From positions 1 to 7,485 of the forward strand of contig JAFZDR010000131.1 in NCBI GenBank assembly GCA_017561105.1: 7,485 bases of DNA, in the 5' to 3' direction. This document shows, one piece after another, positions 1 through 6,664 of this stretch (the first letter of the stretch is position 1; every line of letters begins with the position of its first letter). Under the pieces are notes generated by a model. That model was not told where the DNA came from. It ran no database searches and saw only the letters and a list, made by a program, of their open reading frames with translations. Source of the DNA: Alistipes sp. (GTDB lineage Bacteria; Bacteroidota; Bacteroidia; Bacteroidales; Rikenellaceae). The position numbers and the translations under genes are program-made.

Positions 1-287
1 ACGCTCAGAGCAAGGAGCAGGAGTTGCAGAAGCGCGCAGCTTCGTTCCAGACTTCAGCACAGAAGGAGGGTAAAGAGTTGGAGGAGGAGAGCATCGTTTT
101 CCAGAATCGTATGAACGACCTCTTGATGCGTGCTATCCAGGAGCTCAATGCAGACAAGCAGTATAAGATGATCGTGCAGTCGTCGGCATTGCTCGACGCT
201 GACGAGTCGCTCAACCTCACCGAGAAGGTTCTCGCAAAGGTTAACGAGTTGTACGCTGCTGAGGCAAAGGAGAACAAGAAGAAGTAG
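1..287 (+). CDS. OmpH/Skp-family periplasmic chaperone, C-terminal part (5' end outside window)
   Basis: Only the last 94 residues are visible, read in frame from base 3 to a TAG stop at 285-287. The first ~50 residues are strongly charged and rich in Gln, Glu and Lys with little Pro or Gly, as in the long helical arms of Skp. They are followed by the family's typical C-terminal pattern, a short strand (KMIVQSSALLDAD) and a helix (LNLTEKVLAKVNELY), then a Lys-rich end. Skp/OmpH proteins are secreted, form trimers and hold unfolded outer-membrane proteins in the periplasm on the way to the BAM complex. The signal peptide expected at the N-terminus lies outside the window. The diadenylate cyclase gene starts 39 nt downstream on the same strand with no convincing terminator between, so the two may be co-transcribed. 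The family call rests on the C-terminal pattern and coiled-coil character, not on a full-length match. Confidence 0.8.
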   Translation, partial: AQSKEQELQKRAASFQTSAQKEGKELEEESIVFQNRMNDLLMRAIQELNADKQYKMIVQSSALLDADESLNLTEKVLAKVNELYAAEAKENKKK

Positions 288-326
288 GAGCATAGCTCAT
301 TTTAAGACGCAAACAGGGTAGTCGCT

Positions 327-1121
327 ATGGGATTCATTCCGTTCACATTTATTGACCTGCTCGATATATTGTTGGTTGCAGGGTTGCTCTTCATCCTTTA
401 CAAAGCGATGAAAGGCACCAATGCTCCATACATTATGGTGGGAATTGTAATTGTATATTTCAGTTGGGTAATCGTGCGAGCACTCAATATGGAGCTCTTA
501 TCGACAATCCTCGGACAGATTATCAGCGTGGGAGTTATCGCCCTGCTTGTAATCTTCCAGCCCGAATTGCGTCGTTTCCTCTTTACCATCGGAATGCGAC
601 AGAAGGAGTTGGACTTCCTGACTCGTTTCTTCTCACCCAACCGCAAACATAGCAATACAAGCACATCGCCAATCGTTTCGGCTTGTATAGATATGAGCGA
701 GAACAAGGTGGGTGCATTGATTGTTTTCCGTCGTAAAGACGATTTGCAGTTTGTCATCGAGGGCGGTATTGCACTCGATGCCAACATCACAATGTCGCTT
801 ATCAAGAATATCTTCTTCAAGAATGCACCTCTGCACGACGGTGCTGTCATCATCGACAACAACCGCATCGTTGCCGCAAAGTGCATCTTGCCTGTTACAC
901 AGAGCAATGTACCAAAGAGCTACGGTACTCGCCACCGCGCAGCTATAGGCTTGAGCGAGATGACAGATGCTGTAGTATTGGTTGTTTCGGAGGAGACCGG
1001 AGCAATAAGCATTGTCAAGGGTGGCAAGGTAAAGTCGAAGATTGATCCTCAGAGATTGAATTCGTTGCTAAAGCAGGCTCTCGAGGAGCAGGAGGAGAGT
1101 AGCGCAAACAGTGTTGAATAA
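327..1121 (+). CDS. cdaA: Membrane-bound diadenylate cyclase (CdaA type)
   Basis: This enzyme joins two ATP into the second messenger c-di-AMP, which in other bacteria controls osmolyte and potassium balance and cell-wall homeostasis. The 264-residue length fits the CdaA (TIGR00159) class. Three hydrophobic segments lie at about residues 10-26, 35-52 and 60-78, followed by a linker and the DisA_N cyclase domain at about 115-235. Both catalytic signatures are intact: DGA at 171-173 (in APLHDGAVI) and RHRAA at 202-206 (in YGTRHRAAIGLSE). The tail from about 251 is acidic and probably disordered. The ATG at 327 is chosen because the membrane segments begin at once after it; the upstream AAACAGGGTA is at best a weak ribosome site. 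The next gene starts 19 nt after the stop. The usual Firmicutes partner cdaR does not follow. No c-di-AMP phosphodiesterase is in the window. Confidence 0.95.
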   Translation: MGFIPFTFIDLLDILLVAGLLFILYKAMKGTNAPYIMVGIVIVYFSWVIVRALNMELLSTILGQIISVGVIALLVIFQPELRRFLFTIGMRQKELDFLTRFFSPNRKHSNTSTSPIVSACIDMSENKVGALIVFRRKDDLQFVIEGGIALDANITMSLIKNIFFKNAPLHDGAVIIDNNRIVAAKCILPVTQSNVPKSYGTRHRAAIGLSEMTDAVVLVVSEETGAISIVKGGKVKSKIDPQRLNSLLKQALEEQEESSANSVE

Positions 1122-1140
1122 GTTTTTACCTTATATTTTT

Positions 1141-2604
1141 ATGAAAAAGGGATTCGACAACGAGAAATATCTCAAAATACAGTCGGAGCATATCAAGAAG
1201 CGCATTGCTCAATTTGGCGATAAGCTCTACTTGGAGTTTGGTGGCAAGCTGTTTGACGACCACCACGCAAGTCGCGTATTGCCGGGCTTCCAGCCTGACA
1301 GTAAGTTGCAGATGCTCCTGCAGTTGAAGGACGAAGCGGAGATGATTCTTGTAATCAGCGCATTGGATATCGAGAAGAATAAGATGCGTGGCGACCTCGG
1401 TATCACCTACAATGAGGATGTATTGCGTTTGAAGGGCGTATTCGAGGGATTGGGATTGTGCGTGAGTGGAGTAGTTATCACCCACTACAACGGCCAATCG
1501 AGCGCAGATGCCTACCGCAAACGCCTTGAGCGACAGGGTATCAAGGTATATTACCACTACACCATCGATGGTTATCCGCACAATGTGGCACTTATCGACT
1601 CTGAAGAGGGATTTGGCAAGAACGACTATGTCGAGACCTCGCGTCCACTCGTATTCGTAACGGCTCCCGGTCCAGGTAGTGGTAAGATGGCAGTATGCTT
1701 GAGCCAGCTCTACCACGAAAACAAGCGCAACATCAAGGCGGGATATGCTAAGTTCGAGACCTTCCCTGTGTGGAACTTACCTCTCAAGCACCCCATAAAT
1801 ATCGCTTACGAGGCTGCTACGGCAGATTTGAACGATGTCAATATGATTGACCCGTTCCACCTCGAGGCGTACGGAACTGTAGCATCGAACTACAATCGCG
1901 ACATCGAGATTTTCCCTGTATTGAACGCAATCTTCGAAAGCATCTACGGCGAGAGCCCGTATAAGTCGCCTACCGATATGGGTGTCAATATGTTGGGTTT
2001 CTGCATCAGCGACGAGGAGGTATGCGCAAATGCCGCCATGAACGAGGTTATCCGTCGTTACTACGACGCACTCTGCAACCTTGCAAAGAAGGGCGATAAT
2101 GAGCACGAGGTAAACAAGCTCTCGCTCATTATGAAGCAGGCAAAGCTCACCACCGACTATCGCAAGACAACCGTTGCTGCCACCGAGCGCAAGGAGCGCG
2201 ATGGTGTACCTTGCTCGGCTATCGAGTTGCAAGACGGAACAATCATTACAGCGCGTACAAGTCCGCTTTTGGGCCCGAGTGCTGCGCTTTTGCTCAATGC
2301 AGCCAAGCATTTGGCTAATATCCCTCACGATGTAAAGTTGATACCCGAGCAGATGATTGAGCCTATACAGAAGACAAAAGTGGGATTGTTGCACGGCGTA
2401 AATCCGCGCCTTCACACCGACGAGGTTTTGGTTGCACTCTCGATGTTGAGTATCACCGACGATAACTGCCGCAAGGCTCTCGATCAGCTCCCTAAACTTG
2501 ACGGCTGCCAGGTACACAGCACCGTAATGTTGAGCGAGGTTGACCGCAAGATATTCAAGAAGTTGGGAATCGGCCTGACATGCGATCCTGTAGAGAAAGA
2601 GTAA
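1141..2604 (+). CDS. UPF0371/DUF1846 family protein of unknown function
   Basis: A 487-residue soluble protein, close to the family's usual ~490-505. Recognised from family-typical stretches: the N-terminus (MKKGFDNEKYLKIQ), LYLEFGGKLFDDHHASRVLPGF at about residues 34-55, the run IEKNKMRGDLGITY, and the C-terminal PLLGPSAALLLNA segment. No biochemical role is known to me. Residues 174-183 read TAPGPGSGKM, which resembles a Walker A loop (GxxGxGK) except that Met replaces the usual Ser/Thr; nucleotide binding is therefore an inference. There is no signal peptide or membrane segment. The ATG at 1141 is preferred because it gives the family's normal N-terminus; an in-frame GTG at 1111 overlapping cdaA would add ten untypical residues. 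The leader at 1120-1140 is A/T-rich with no Shine-Dalgarno, normal for Bacteroidetes. The short gap suggests co-transcription with cdaA. Confidence 0.93.
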   Translation: MKKGFDNEKYLKIQSEHIKKRIAQFGDKLYLEFGGKLFDDHHASRVLPGFQPDSKLQMLLQLKDEAEMILVISALDIEKNKMRGDLGITYNEDVLRLKGVFEGLGLCVSGVVITHYNGQSSADAYRKRLERQGIKVYYHYTIDGYPHNVALIDSEEGFGKNDYVETSRPLVFVTAPGPGSGKMAVCLSQLYHENKRNIKAGYAKFETFPVWNLPLKHPINIAYEAATADLNDVNMIDPFHLEAYGTVASNYNRDIEIFPVLNAIFESIYGESPYKSPTDMGVNMLGFCISDEEVCANAAMNEVIRRYYDALCNLAKKGDNEHEVNKLSLIMKQAKLTTDYRKTTVAATERKERDGVPCSAIELQDGTIITARTSPLLGPSAALLLNAAKHLANIPHDVKLIPEQMIEPIQKTKVGLLHGVNPRLHTDEVLVALSMLSITDDNCRKALDQLPKLDGCQVHSTVMLSEVDRKIFKKLGIGLTCDPVEKE

Positions 2605-2623
2605 ACCTATATTAACGAAATAG

Positions 2624-2656
2624 AAAAATCCCCGAGCGATTTGCTCGGGGATTTTT
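2624..2656. terminator. Bidirectional intrinsic terminator between convergent genes
   Basis: A perfect 14-bp inverted repeat (2624-2637 with 2643-2656) encloses a 5-nt loop. The core is TCCCCGAGC paired with GCTCGGGGA, flanked by five A on the left and five T on the right, so either strand gives a GC-rich hairpin followed by a U-tract. It lies 19 nt after the UPF0371 stop and 1 nt after the DUF418 stop on the opposite strand, and can serve both. Confidence 0.93.
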
Positions 2657-2657
2657 A

Positions 2658-3836
2658 TTACTTGTTGATCCAAGTCAATTTACGCCACAACGACTCGAAT
2701 GGTCCGTGCGAATGGCTCTTCAACCACCAGCGGCAGAAGATATACTGCAAAGCGATGCATGCCACACCCATCAAAAGGCTTACTGTATGTCCGCAATACT
2801 GATACAGACCAAGGCCCCAATGGTAGAATACGAAACCACCTATAATAGATTGTGAGAGGTAGTTTGTGAGGCTCATCTTGCCATACGGAGCAATCTTTAT
2901 AAGGAAGTTACGCGCTGAGGTGCGATAGAACAACAACACTACGCCCGACACGATGATAAACATCATGGCGAGGTTGCGCCACATCTTCAACATCACCTCC
3001 AAGCTTGCGCTAACGCACTTTACATCGACCATCTCAGGAACGGTGTAGTAGAGTGGTAATATCACCGCGAAAGCGCACAACGAGATAATAAGTAATCTCT
3101 TCCAGATCTGCACATTGTTGCCCTCATCGTAGAACAAACGCTTGCGGCCGATTACAATACCGAGCAAGAAGAGGAAGATGGTCTGTGTCATTCGTCCGTG
3201 CTCGATAGCCCAAGTGAAGTTTACAGGGAAGCCATTCTTGATGCCCATAATCGCAACATCGAGCCACGATCCCTGCGACTGCGCAGGCAGAATACCCTTG
3301 AACAACTCGTTTGAACCGAGGTTGAGCGATGTTGTAGTAGGATCGATAAGACCCTTTACGATGTAGAATACCTCGATAGGCTGCAATGCAAAGAATATGG
3401 TTGCAGCGGCCAACACCTTATTATTCGCGCGAATAAACGGAACAATCAACACTCCGCAAACTGCATAAACGGTGAGGATATCGCCGTTGTAGAAGAGCAA
3501 ATCGAACAATCCGAAGAGCATAAGCAGCACCATACGCCATAAGAAGCGAGGACGGAAGTCTACGCCCTTCTGCGCCTGGTTATCGTGCTGAATAAAGAAA
3601 CTCAAACCAAAGAGCAACGAGAAGATTGCATACATCTTGCCTGCAAGCAGGAAGAAGATAGTATCCCAAACGCCCTGATTGAGCGTAGCCATAAACTCGC
3701 TCGACGGCTCGGGGAACATAAAGAAGTTGAGATGTTCGATAAAGTGAATCAGGATAATACCTCCGATAGCGATACCGCGCAATACATCGGCAACATCTAT
3801 TCGAGTATTGGGTTTAAGTGATGGAGTATAAGTCAT
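2658..3836 (-). CDS. DUF418 (YeiB-like) polytopic membrane protein
   Basis: A 392-residue integral membrane protein with about ten hydrophobic segments. The N-terminal signature DVADVLRGIAIGGIILIH at residues 14-31 is typical of YeiB/DUF418 proteins and related to the start of acyltransferase-3-like membrane proteins. Further family-like motifs are FSLLFGLSFF (72-81) and, in the C-terminal DUF418 domain (about 225-390), IAPYGKMSLTNYLSQS (315-330) and HGPFESLWRKLTW (377-389). Function is unproven; transport or modification of a small envelope molecule is often suggested for the wider group, and nothing here decides it. The ATG at 3834-3836 places a short polar N-terminus before the first membrane helix. 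The gene stands alone: the folded element at 3903-3990 separates it from the upstream DUF2795 gene and the shared terminator lies at its 3' end. No clear promoter was found in the 67 nt between that element and the start. Confidence 0.9.
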   Translation of the reverse strand: MTYTPSLKPNTRIDVADVLRGIAIGGIILIHFIEHLNFFMFPEPSSEFMATLNQGVWDTIFFLLAGKMYAIFSLLFGLSFFIQHDNQAQKGVDFRPRFLWRMVLLMLFGLFDLLFYNGDILTVYAVCGVLIVPFIRANNKVLAAATIFFALQPIEVFYIVKGLIDPTTTSLNLGSNELFKGILPAQSQGSWLDVAIMGIKNGFPVNFTWAIEHGRMTQTIFLFLLGIVIGRKRLFYDEGNNVQIWKRLLIISLCAFAVILPLYYTVPEMVDVKCVSASLEVMLKMWRNLAMMFIIVSGVVLLFYRTSARNFLIKIAPYGKMSLTNYLSQSIIGGFVFYHWGLGLYQYCGHTVSLLMGVACIALQYIFCRWWLKSHSHGPFESLWRKLTWINK

Positions 3837-3902
3837 AGAATTGTTGGGTAATAAATGTGTAATGTTAAAAGTTGCATATAACGATTAAGTCAAAGGCAAG
3901 CA

Positions 3903-3990
3903 AAAAGCCGAGAGCAAAGCATACTAAATAGTATGTGAGCATCTCGACTATCGCAGCTCAACGCAGAAATTGGCGTTCTATGCGGCTTTT
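3903..3990. repeat. Folded intergenic element (cloverleaf-like; possible dispersed repeat or terminator)
   Basis: An 88-nt stretch closed by a perfect 8-bp inverted repeat (AAAAGCCG at 3903-3910 with CGGCTTTT at 3983-3990). Inside are three adjacent hairpins: CATACT/AGTATG (3920-3925 with 3930-3935, loop AAAT), TGAGC/GCTCA (3936-3940 with 3956-3960), and AACGC/GCGTT (3960-3964 with 3973-3977). The second and third compete for A3960; otherwise all can form together as a cloverleaf. On the minus strand the closing stem ends in a T-run (3902-3906), so it could terminate the DUF2795 transcript; its outer base pairs overlap that gene's TAA stop. The pairing is directly visible. That it acts as a terminator, or is one copy of a genome-wide repeat, is inference, since only one copy lies in this window. 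Confidence 0.55.
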
Positions 3991-4210
3991 AATACTCCTC
4001 TTCGTTAAAGAAGAAATCCTCCTTTGAAGGGTAGTCAGGCCAGATCTCCTCGATGCTCTCGTAAGCCTCGCCGTCATCCTCAATCTCCTGAAGGTTCTCA
4101 ATTACCTCGAGTGGTGCACCCGAGCGAGTTGCGTAGTCGATCAACTCGTCCTTAGTTGCTGGCCATGGTGCATCCTCCAATTTCGATGCAAGTTCAAGTG
4201 TCCAATACAT
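3989..4210 (-). CDS. Small acidic DUF2795 family protein
   Basis: A 73-residue protein that I recognise as the short DUF2795 (PF11387) type seen across Bacteroidetes, from MYWTLELASKLEDAPWPATKDELIDYA, the following RSGAPLEVIENLQEI, and the end IWPDYPSKEDFFFNEEEY. It is strikingly acidic, with 22 Asp/Glu against 4 Lys/Arg. It has no membrane segment, signal peptide or cysteine. The middle (about 19-43) looks like a small helical unit, as in the DUF2795 fold; the molecular role is unknown to me. The start is the ATG at 4208-4210, about 40 nt downstream of the predicted transcription start. It has its own promoter at 4256-4285 and is followed directly by the folded element at 3903-3990, so it is probably a single-gene transcript, although some read-through from the adenosyltransferase operon is possible. 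Confidence 0.9.
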   Translation of the reverse strand: MYWTLELASKLEDAPWPATKDELIDYATRSGAPLEVIENLQEIEDDGEAYESIEEIWPDYPSKEDFFFNEEEY

Positions 4211-4255
4211 AATCTTATCTTTTTAATTGTTAGTACATTCTCTCAAAAGCGAGTG

Positions 4256-4285
4256 CAAAAGTATAAAAAAAATCTGATATCCAAA
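4256..4285 (-). promoter_or_regulatory. Bacteroides-type promoter for the DUF2795 gene
   Basis: On the minus strand TACTTTTG (4263 down to 4256) matches the Bacteroidetes -7 consensus TAnnTTTG exactly. TTTG (4285 down to 4282) matches the -33 element, with an 18-nt spacer containing a run of eight T. The predicted transcription start is near 4249, giving a leader of about 40 nt before the ATG at 4210. The spacer is about a nucleotide shorter than the usual range, so the -33 match is less certain than the -7 match. Confidence 0.75.
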
Positions 4286-4302
4286 TATTTATTGTCATAT
4301 TT

Positions 4303-4854
4303 TTACGGACGCCACAAAACCTCCTCTGCATCAAGTTGTTCCGTAATAGTACGACAAAGGGCATAGAGGTAGTCGGACATACGATTTAGCACTATTAGAA
4401 GCGAGTTGCAGATATCGTAATTTTCCGAAGCCTCGATAGCTCGTCGCTCGGCTCTACGGCACACGGTACGGCAGATATGGCAAAGCGATGCGAGCTCGCA
4501 ACCGCCCGGAATGGTGAAATACTCCACAGGCTTAAGTTCTGCCTGCAGAGCGTCGATACGACCCTCCAGCCAAGCGATATCCTCATCTGTAATTTGTGGC
4601 AACTGACACTCACAGTTGCAACCTACGGCCAACAACGAGCAAGTGGTCATCAGCAACGAGCATATCTTGCGACAATCCTCAACATAGGTCTGCAGTTTCT
4701 CCTCGCGCATCATTCTATCGGCCAGATAGGCGATATGTGCCTGCAATTCGTCGGCTGTACCATACGCCTCAACTCGCACATCTGTTTTGCGAACGCGCTC
4801 ACCGCCAATCAACGATGTTCGTCCCTTATCTCCGCCTTTTGTATATAATTTCAT
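4303..4854 (-). CDS. PduO-type corrinoid (cob(I)alamin) adenosyltransferase
   Basis: This enzyme transfers the adenosyl group of ATP to Co(I) corrinoid, making adenosylcobalamin for enzymes such as methylmalonyl-CoA mutase. At 183 residues it is normal in size for the PF01923 family. The N-terminal ATP motif YTKGGDKGRTSLIGG (4-18) is intact, followed by RVEAYGTADEL (27-37). Asp35, Phe113, Arg129, Arg133 (in CRTVCRRAER) and Asn157 fit, with a shift of 0-1, the corrinoid- and ATP-site residues known from Lactobacillus reuteri PduO. The oddity is 12 cysteines (61, 65, 72, 79, 81, 83, 119, 125, 128, 132, 149, 167), including CNCEC at 79-83. The start overlaps the stop of the upstream gene by four bases (ATGA), so translation is probably coupled. 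It is the last gene of the operon; no good terminator is seen before the next promoter. Confidence 0.94.
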   Translation of the reverse strand: MKLYTKGGDKGRTSLIGGERVRKTDVRVEAYGTADELQAHIAYLADRMMREEKLQTYVEDCRKICSLLMTTCSLLAVGCNCECQLPQITDEDIAWLEGRIDALQAELKPVEYFTIPGGCELASLCHICRTVCRRAERRAIEASENYDICNSLLIVLNRMSDYLYALCRTITEQLDAEEVLWRP

Positions 4855-5354
4855 AGACGATAGTGTTGTTTCGGTAATCTATTGTTAAAAAAGAGAATAT
4901 AGGCGCGATTATCCACAGTAGTAGAGCCGTGTCTTTCGACCAACGCCTTGACCTCGTTCTGGCGTTCGCGAGTGGCATAAGGTTGGCAGATAGCGAGCGT
5001 CACGCTTTCGAGTTTTGCATCCTCGTATGCCGCAGACAACTTCTCGGTGGGGTAGTCGGCCAAGAGAATCGAGAGATCGCACCCTACATCGTTTATTGCG
5101 TAGCTCTTTCCCTCTATGTAGAAGAGCGTATTATGCAACTCTTTTGCTCGTTTCTCGCTCACACCCTCGGCAATAAGGCGGCCGTAAAGGTTTATGCCAT
5201 TGCCCTCGCATAGCGTCTTCGACATAAGGACCTTGCGCACAAAGCCATATACAAAAGGTGAGTGAACGCGATGCCCCTTTCGGTACTTAATACGAGCAAA
5301 TCTATTGCCAAGCAACAACAACCTACGACCGAGATTGCGACCACTGATTTTCAT
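4851..5354 (-). CDS. Shortened methyltransferase-like protein, probably without an SAM site
   Basis: A 167-residue protein whose two ends resemble a ~240-260-residue class I methyltransferase family of Bacteroidetes. The N-terminal part has the RxxHxVHSPFVYxFV signature (GHRVHSPFVYGFVRKVL, 27-43) and an aligned helix VSEKRAKELHNTLFYI (65-80). The C-terminal part ends with ILFFNNRLPKQHYRL (153-167), like the family's final strand. The central Rossmann part appears to lack roughly 80 residues. Where the glycine-rich SAM loop is expected, the sequence reads AINDVGCDLSILLADY (86-101), with no GxGxG. The N-terminus is very basic (8 Arg/Lys in the first 26 residues). The frame is open throughout, so it looks like a maintained short protein rather than a broken gene. 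Its stop overlaps the adenosyltransferase start (ATGA), and it lies 8 nt after the flavoprotein gene. The family link is from recalled pattern, and function is unknown. Confidence 0.7.
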   Translation of the reverse strand: MKISGRNLGRRLLLLGNRFARIKYRKGHRVHSPFVYGFVRKVLMSKTLCEGNGINLYGRLIAEGVSEKRAKELHNTLFYIEGKSYAINDVGCDLSILLADYPTEKLSAAYEDAKLESVTLAICQPYATRERQNEVKALVERHGSTTVDNRAYILFFNNRLPKQHYRL

Positions 5355-5362
5355 AATCTATA

Positions 5363-6646
5363 CTATTTTTTAAGCAAACCTGCCAAGTGTCCTGTCGAAA
5401 AGGCAATCTGGAGGTTGTAACCACCCGTATTTGCATCGACATCGAGCACTTCGCCTGCAAAGTACATACCCTTAATCTTCAACGACTCCATGGTATACTC
5501 ATTCACCTCCGAGCAGCTTACGCCACCTGCAGTAACAACAGCATACTCGAATGGAGCATAGTCCGAAATAGGGAATGACCAACCCTTCAAAACCTTGATA
5601 AGTCGCTCGAACTCCTTATCCGACACCTTCGAGATATAAAGGCGCGAATGAACATCCAACTCCTTGCAGATAGGCACTACAAGCGGCTTTGGAACCAAGC
5701 GACGCACCAACTCGGCGAAGAAGTCCTCAGGCTGCATCTCGGCAACTTCGCGCTTAATGCGCTCGCGGAGAATCTCATCGGTCAATGCAGGCTTCAAATC
5801 GAGTTCGATTTTAACGCTCTTCTCATCGAGCAAGGCATCCACAGCATCGCGGCTCAAACGAAGGATTACAGCACCCTCCAAACCGCGATCCGAGAACGAC
5901 ATCTCGCCAAACTCCTCGCGCACCAACTCGCCGTCGATAACCAATCGCGCATTGATATTCTTGAGCCATACATTGTTTATGTACTCCATCTGCGGGTGGT
6001 TAGACTTAAGCGGTGTGAGCGATGGACGAACATCCTCGATCTTGTGGCCTACACGATCGGCAAAGGCATAACCATCGCCCGTAGATCCTGTACCCGGATA
6101 AGATACACCACCCGTAGCGATAATCACATTCTCGACCTCGATTTTACGCTGATAGCCACGCTTGTTCATATACTTCAAGCCGTAGACCTTGCCATCCGAA
6201 ACCAAAATCTCGGTTACACGGCTATTGCACTGAATATCCACCTCGTAATCGCGGCAGTAGAACTCCAACGCGTTAGCAATATCGGCAGCCTTGCCACTCG
6301 CCGGGAATACACGCTCACCTCGCTCGGTAACGAGTTTTACGCCCATACGCTCGAAGAAGCGCATTGTTGCACGGTTTGTAAACTCCGACATTGCAACATG
6401 CAACCACTCGCCATTTGTACGCACATTCTCGGCAAACTCCTCAACCGGACGGGCATTAGTCAAGTTACAACGACCCTTACCCGTAATACGGATCTTTCGC
6501 GCAGGCTTCTCCATCTTCTCGAGCAAAAGCACCTTCTTGCCCGTACGCGCAGCCGTTCCTGCTGCCATCAATCCTGCCGCACCACCACCAATAACCACTA
6601 CATCGTAGTGTGGGTGCGACAACTCCATCTCTAAAATCTCTTCCAT
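5363..6646 (-). CDS. HI0933/YhiN (BaiN)-family FAD-dependent oxidoreductase
   Basis: A 427-residue soluble flavoprotein of the TIGR00275 group. The N-terminal dinucleotide-binding motif is YDVVVIGGGAAGLMAA (14-29), with the acidic end of the second strand in LLLEK (40-44). Other family marks are RITGKGRCNLTN (54-65), IATGGVSYPGTGSTGDGYAFA (176-196), the VTAGGV strand (371-376), and FAGEVLDVDANTGGYNLQIAFSTG (397-419), which holds the FAD near the C-terminus. The physiological substrate is not settled for the family: one member (BaiN) has been proposed in bile-acid reduction, while databases often use 'aminoacetone oxidase', so no specific reaction should be assumed. The ATG at 6644-6646 adds 13 residues before the FAD motif; a second in-frame ATG at residue 7 is also possible. 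The gene follows the GH2 gene by 18 nt and precedes the methyltransferase-like gene by 8 nt. Confidence 0.93.
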   Translation of the reverse strand: MEEILEMELSHPHYDVVVIGGGAAGLMAAGTAARTGKKVLLLEKMEKPARKIRITGKGRCNLTNARPVEEFAENVRTNGEWLHVAMSEFTNRATMRFFERMGVKLVTERGERVFPASGKAADIANALEFYCRDYEVDIQCNSRVTEILVSDGKVYGLKYMNKRGYQRKIEVENVIIATGGVSYPGTGSTGDGYAFADRVGHKIEDVRPSLTPLKSNHPQMEYINNVWLKNINARLVIDGELVREEFGEMSFSDRGLEGAVILRLSRDAVDALLDEKSVKIELDLKPALTDEILRERIKREVAEMQPEDFFAELVRRLVPKPLVVPICKELDVHSRLYISKVSDKEFERLIKVLKGWSFPISDYAPFEYAVVTAGGVSCSEVNEYTMESLKIKGMYFAGEVLDVDANTGGYNLQIAFSTGHLAGLLKK

Positions 6647-6664
6647 TATATATAATCGTTTCTT

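Noticed and set aside
288..302. GAGC-ATA-GCTC mini-hairpin followed by ATTTT, as a terminator after the OmpH-like gene
   Set aside because: The stem is only 4 bp and the T-run short; too weak to claim a transcript end before cdaA.
1111..1140. In-frame GTG at 1111 as the UPF0371 start, overlapping cdaA
   Set aside because: The ten added residues do not fit the family N-terminus, and the ATG at 1141 does.
3837..3900. Promoter for the DUF418 gene, with minus-strand TTTG at 3894-3891
   Set aside because: No TAnnTTTG element lies at suitable spacing; the best downstream match (TAACATTA) has two mismatches and a spacer that is too long.
4264..4300. Terminator after the adenosyltransferase gene, using the minus-strand run of eight T
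   Set aside because: No stable GC-containing stem precedes the T-run; the run is better explained as part of the promoter spacer.
4851..5354. Pseudogene call for the methyltransferase-like gene
   Set aside because: There is no frameshift or premature stop, spacing to both neighbours is tight, and the N- and C-terminal family signatures lie in one frame.
5648..6634. Long open frame (328 codons) on the plus strand across the flavoprotein gene
   Set aside because: It is antisense to a clearly recognised enzyme, its product resembles no family I know, and similar antisense frames occur opposite UPF0371 (1777-2673) and cdaA (398-907). They follow from the codon use of the real genes.
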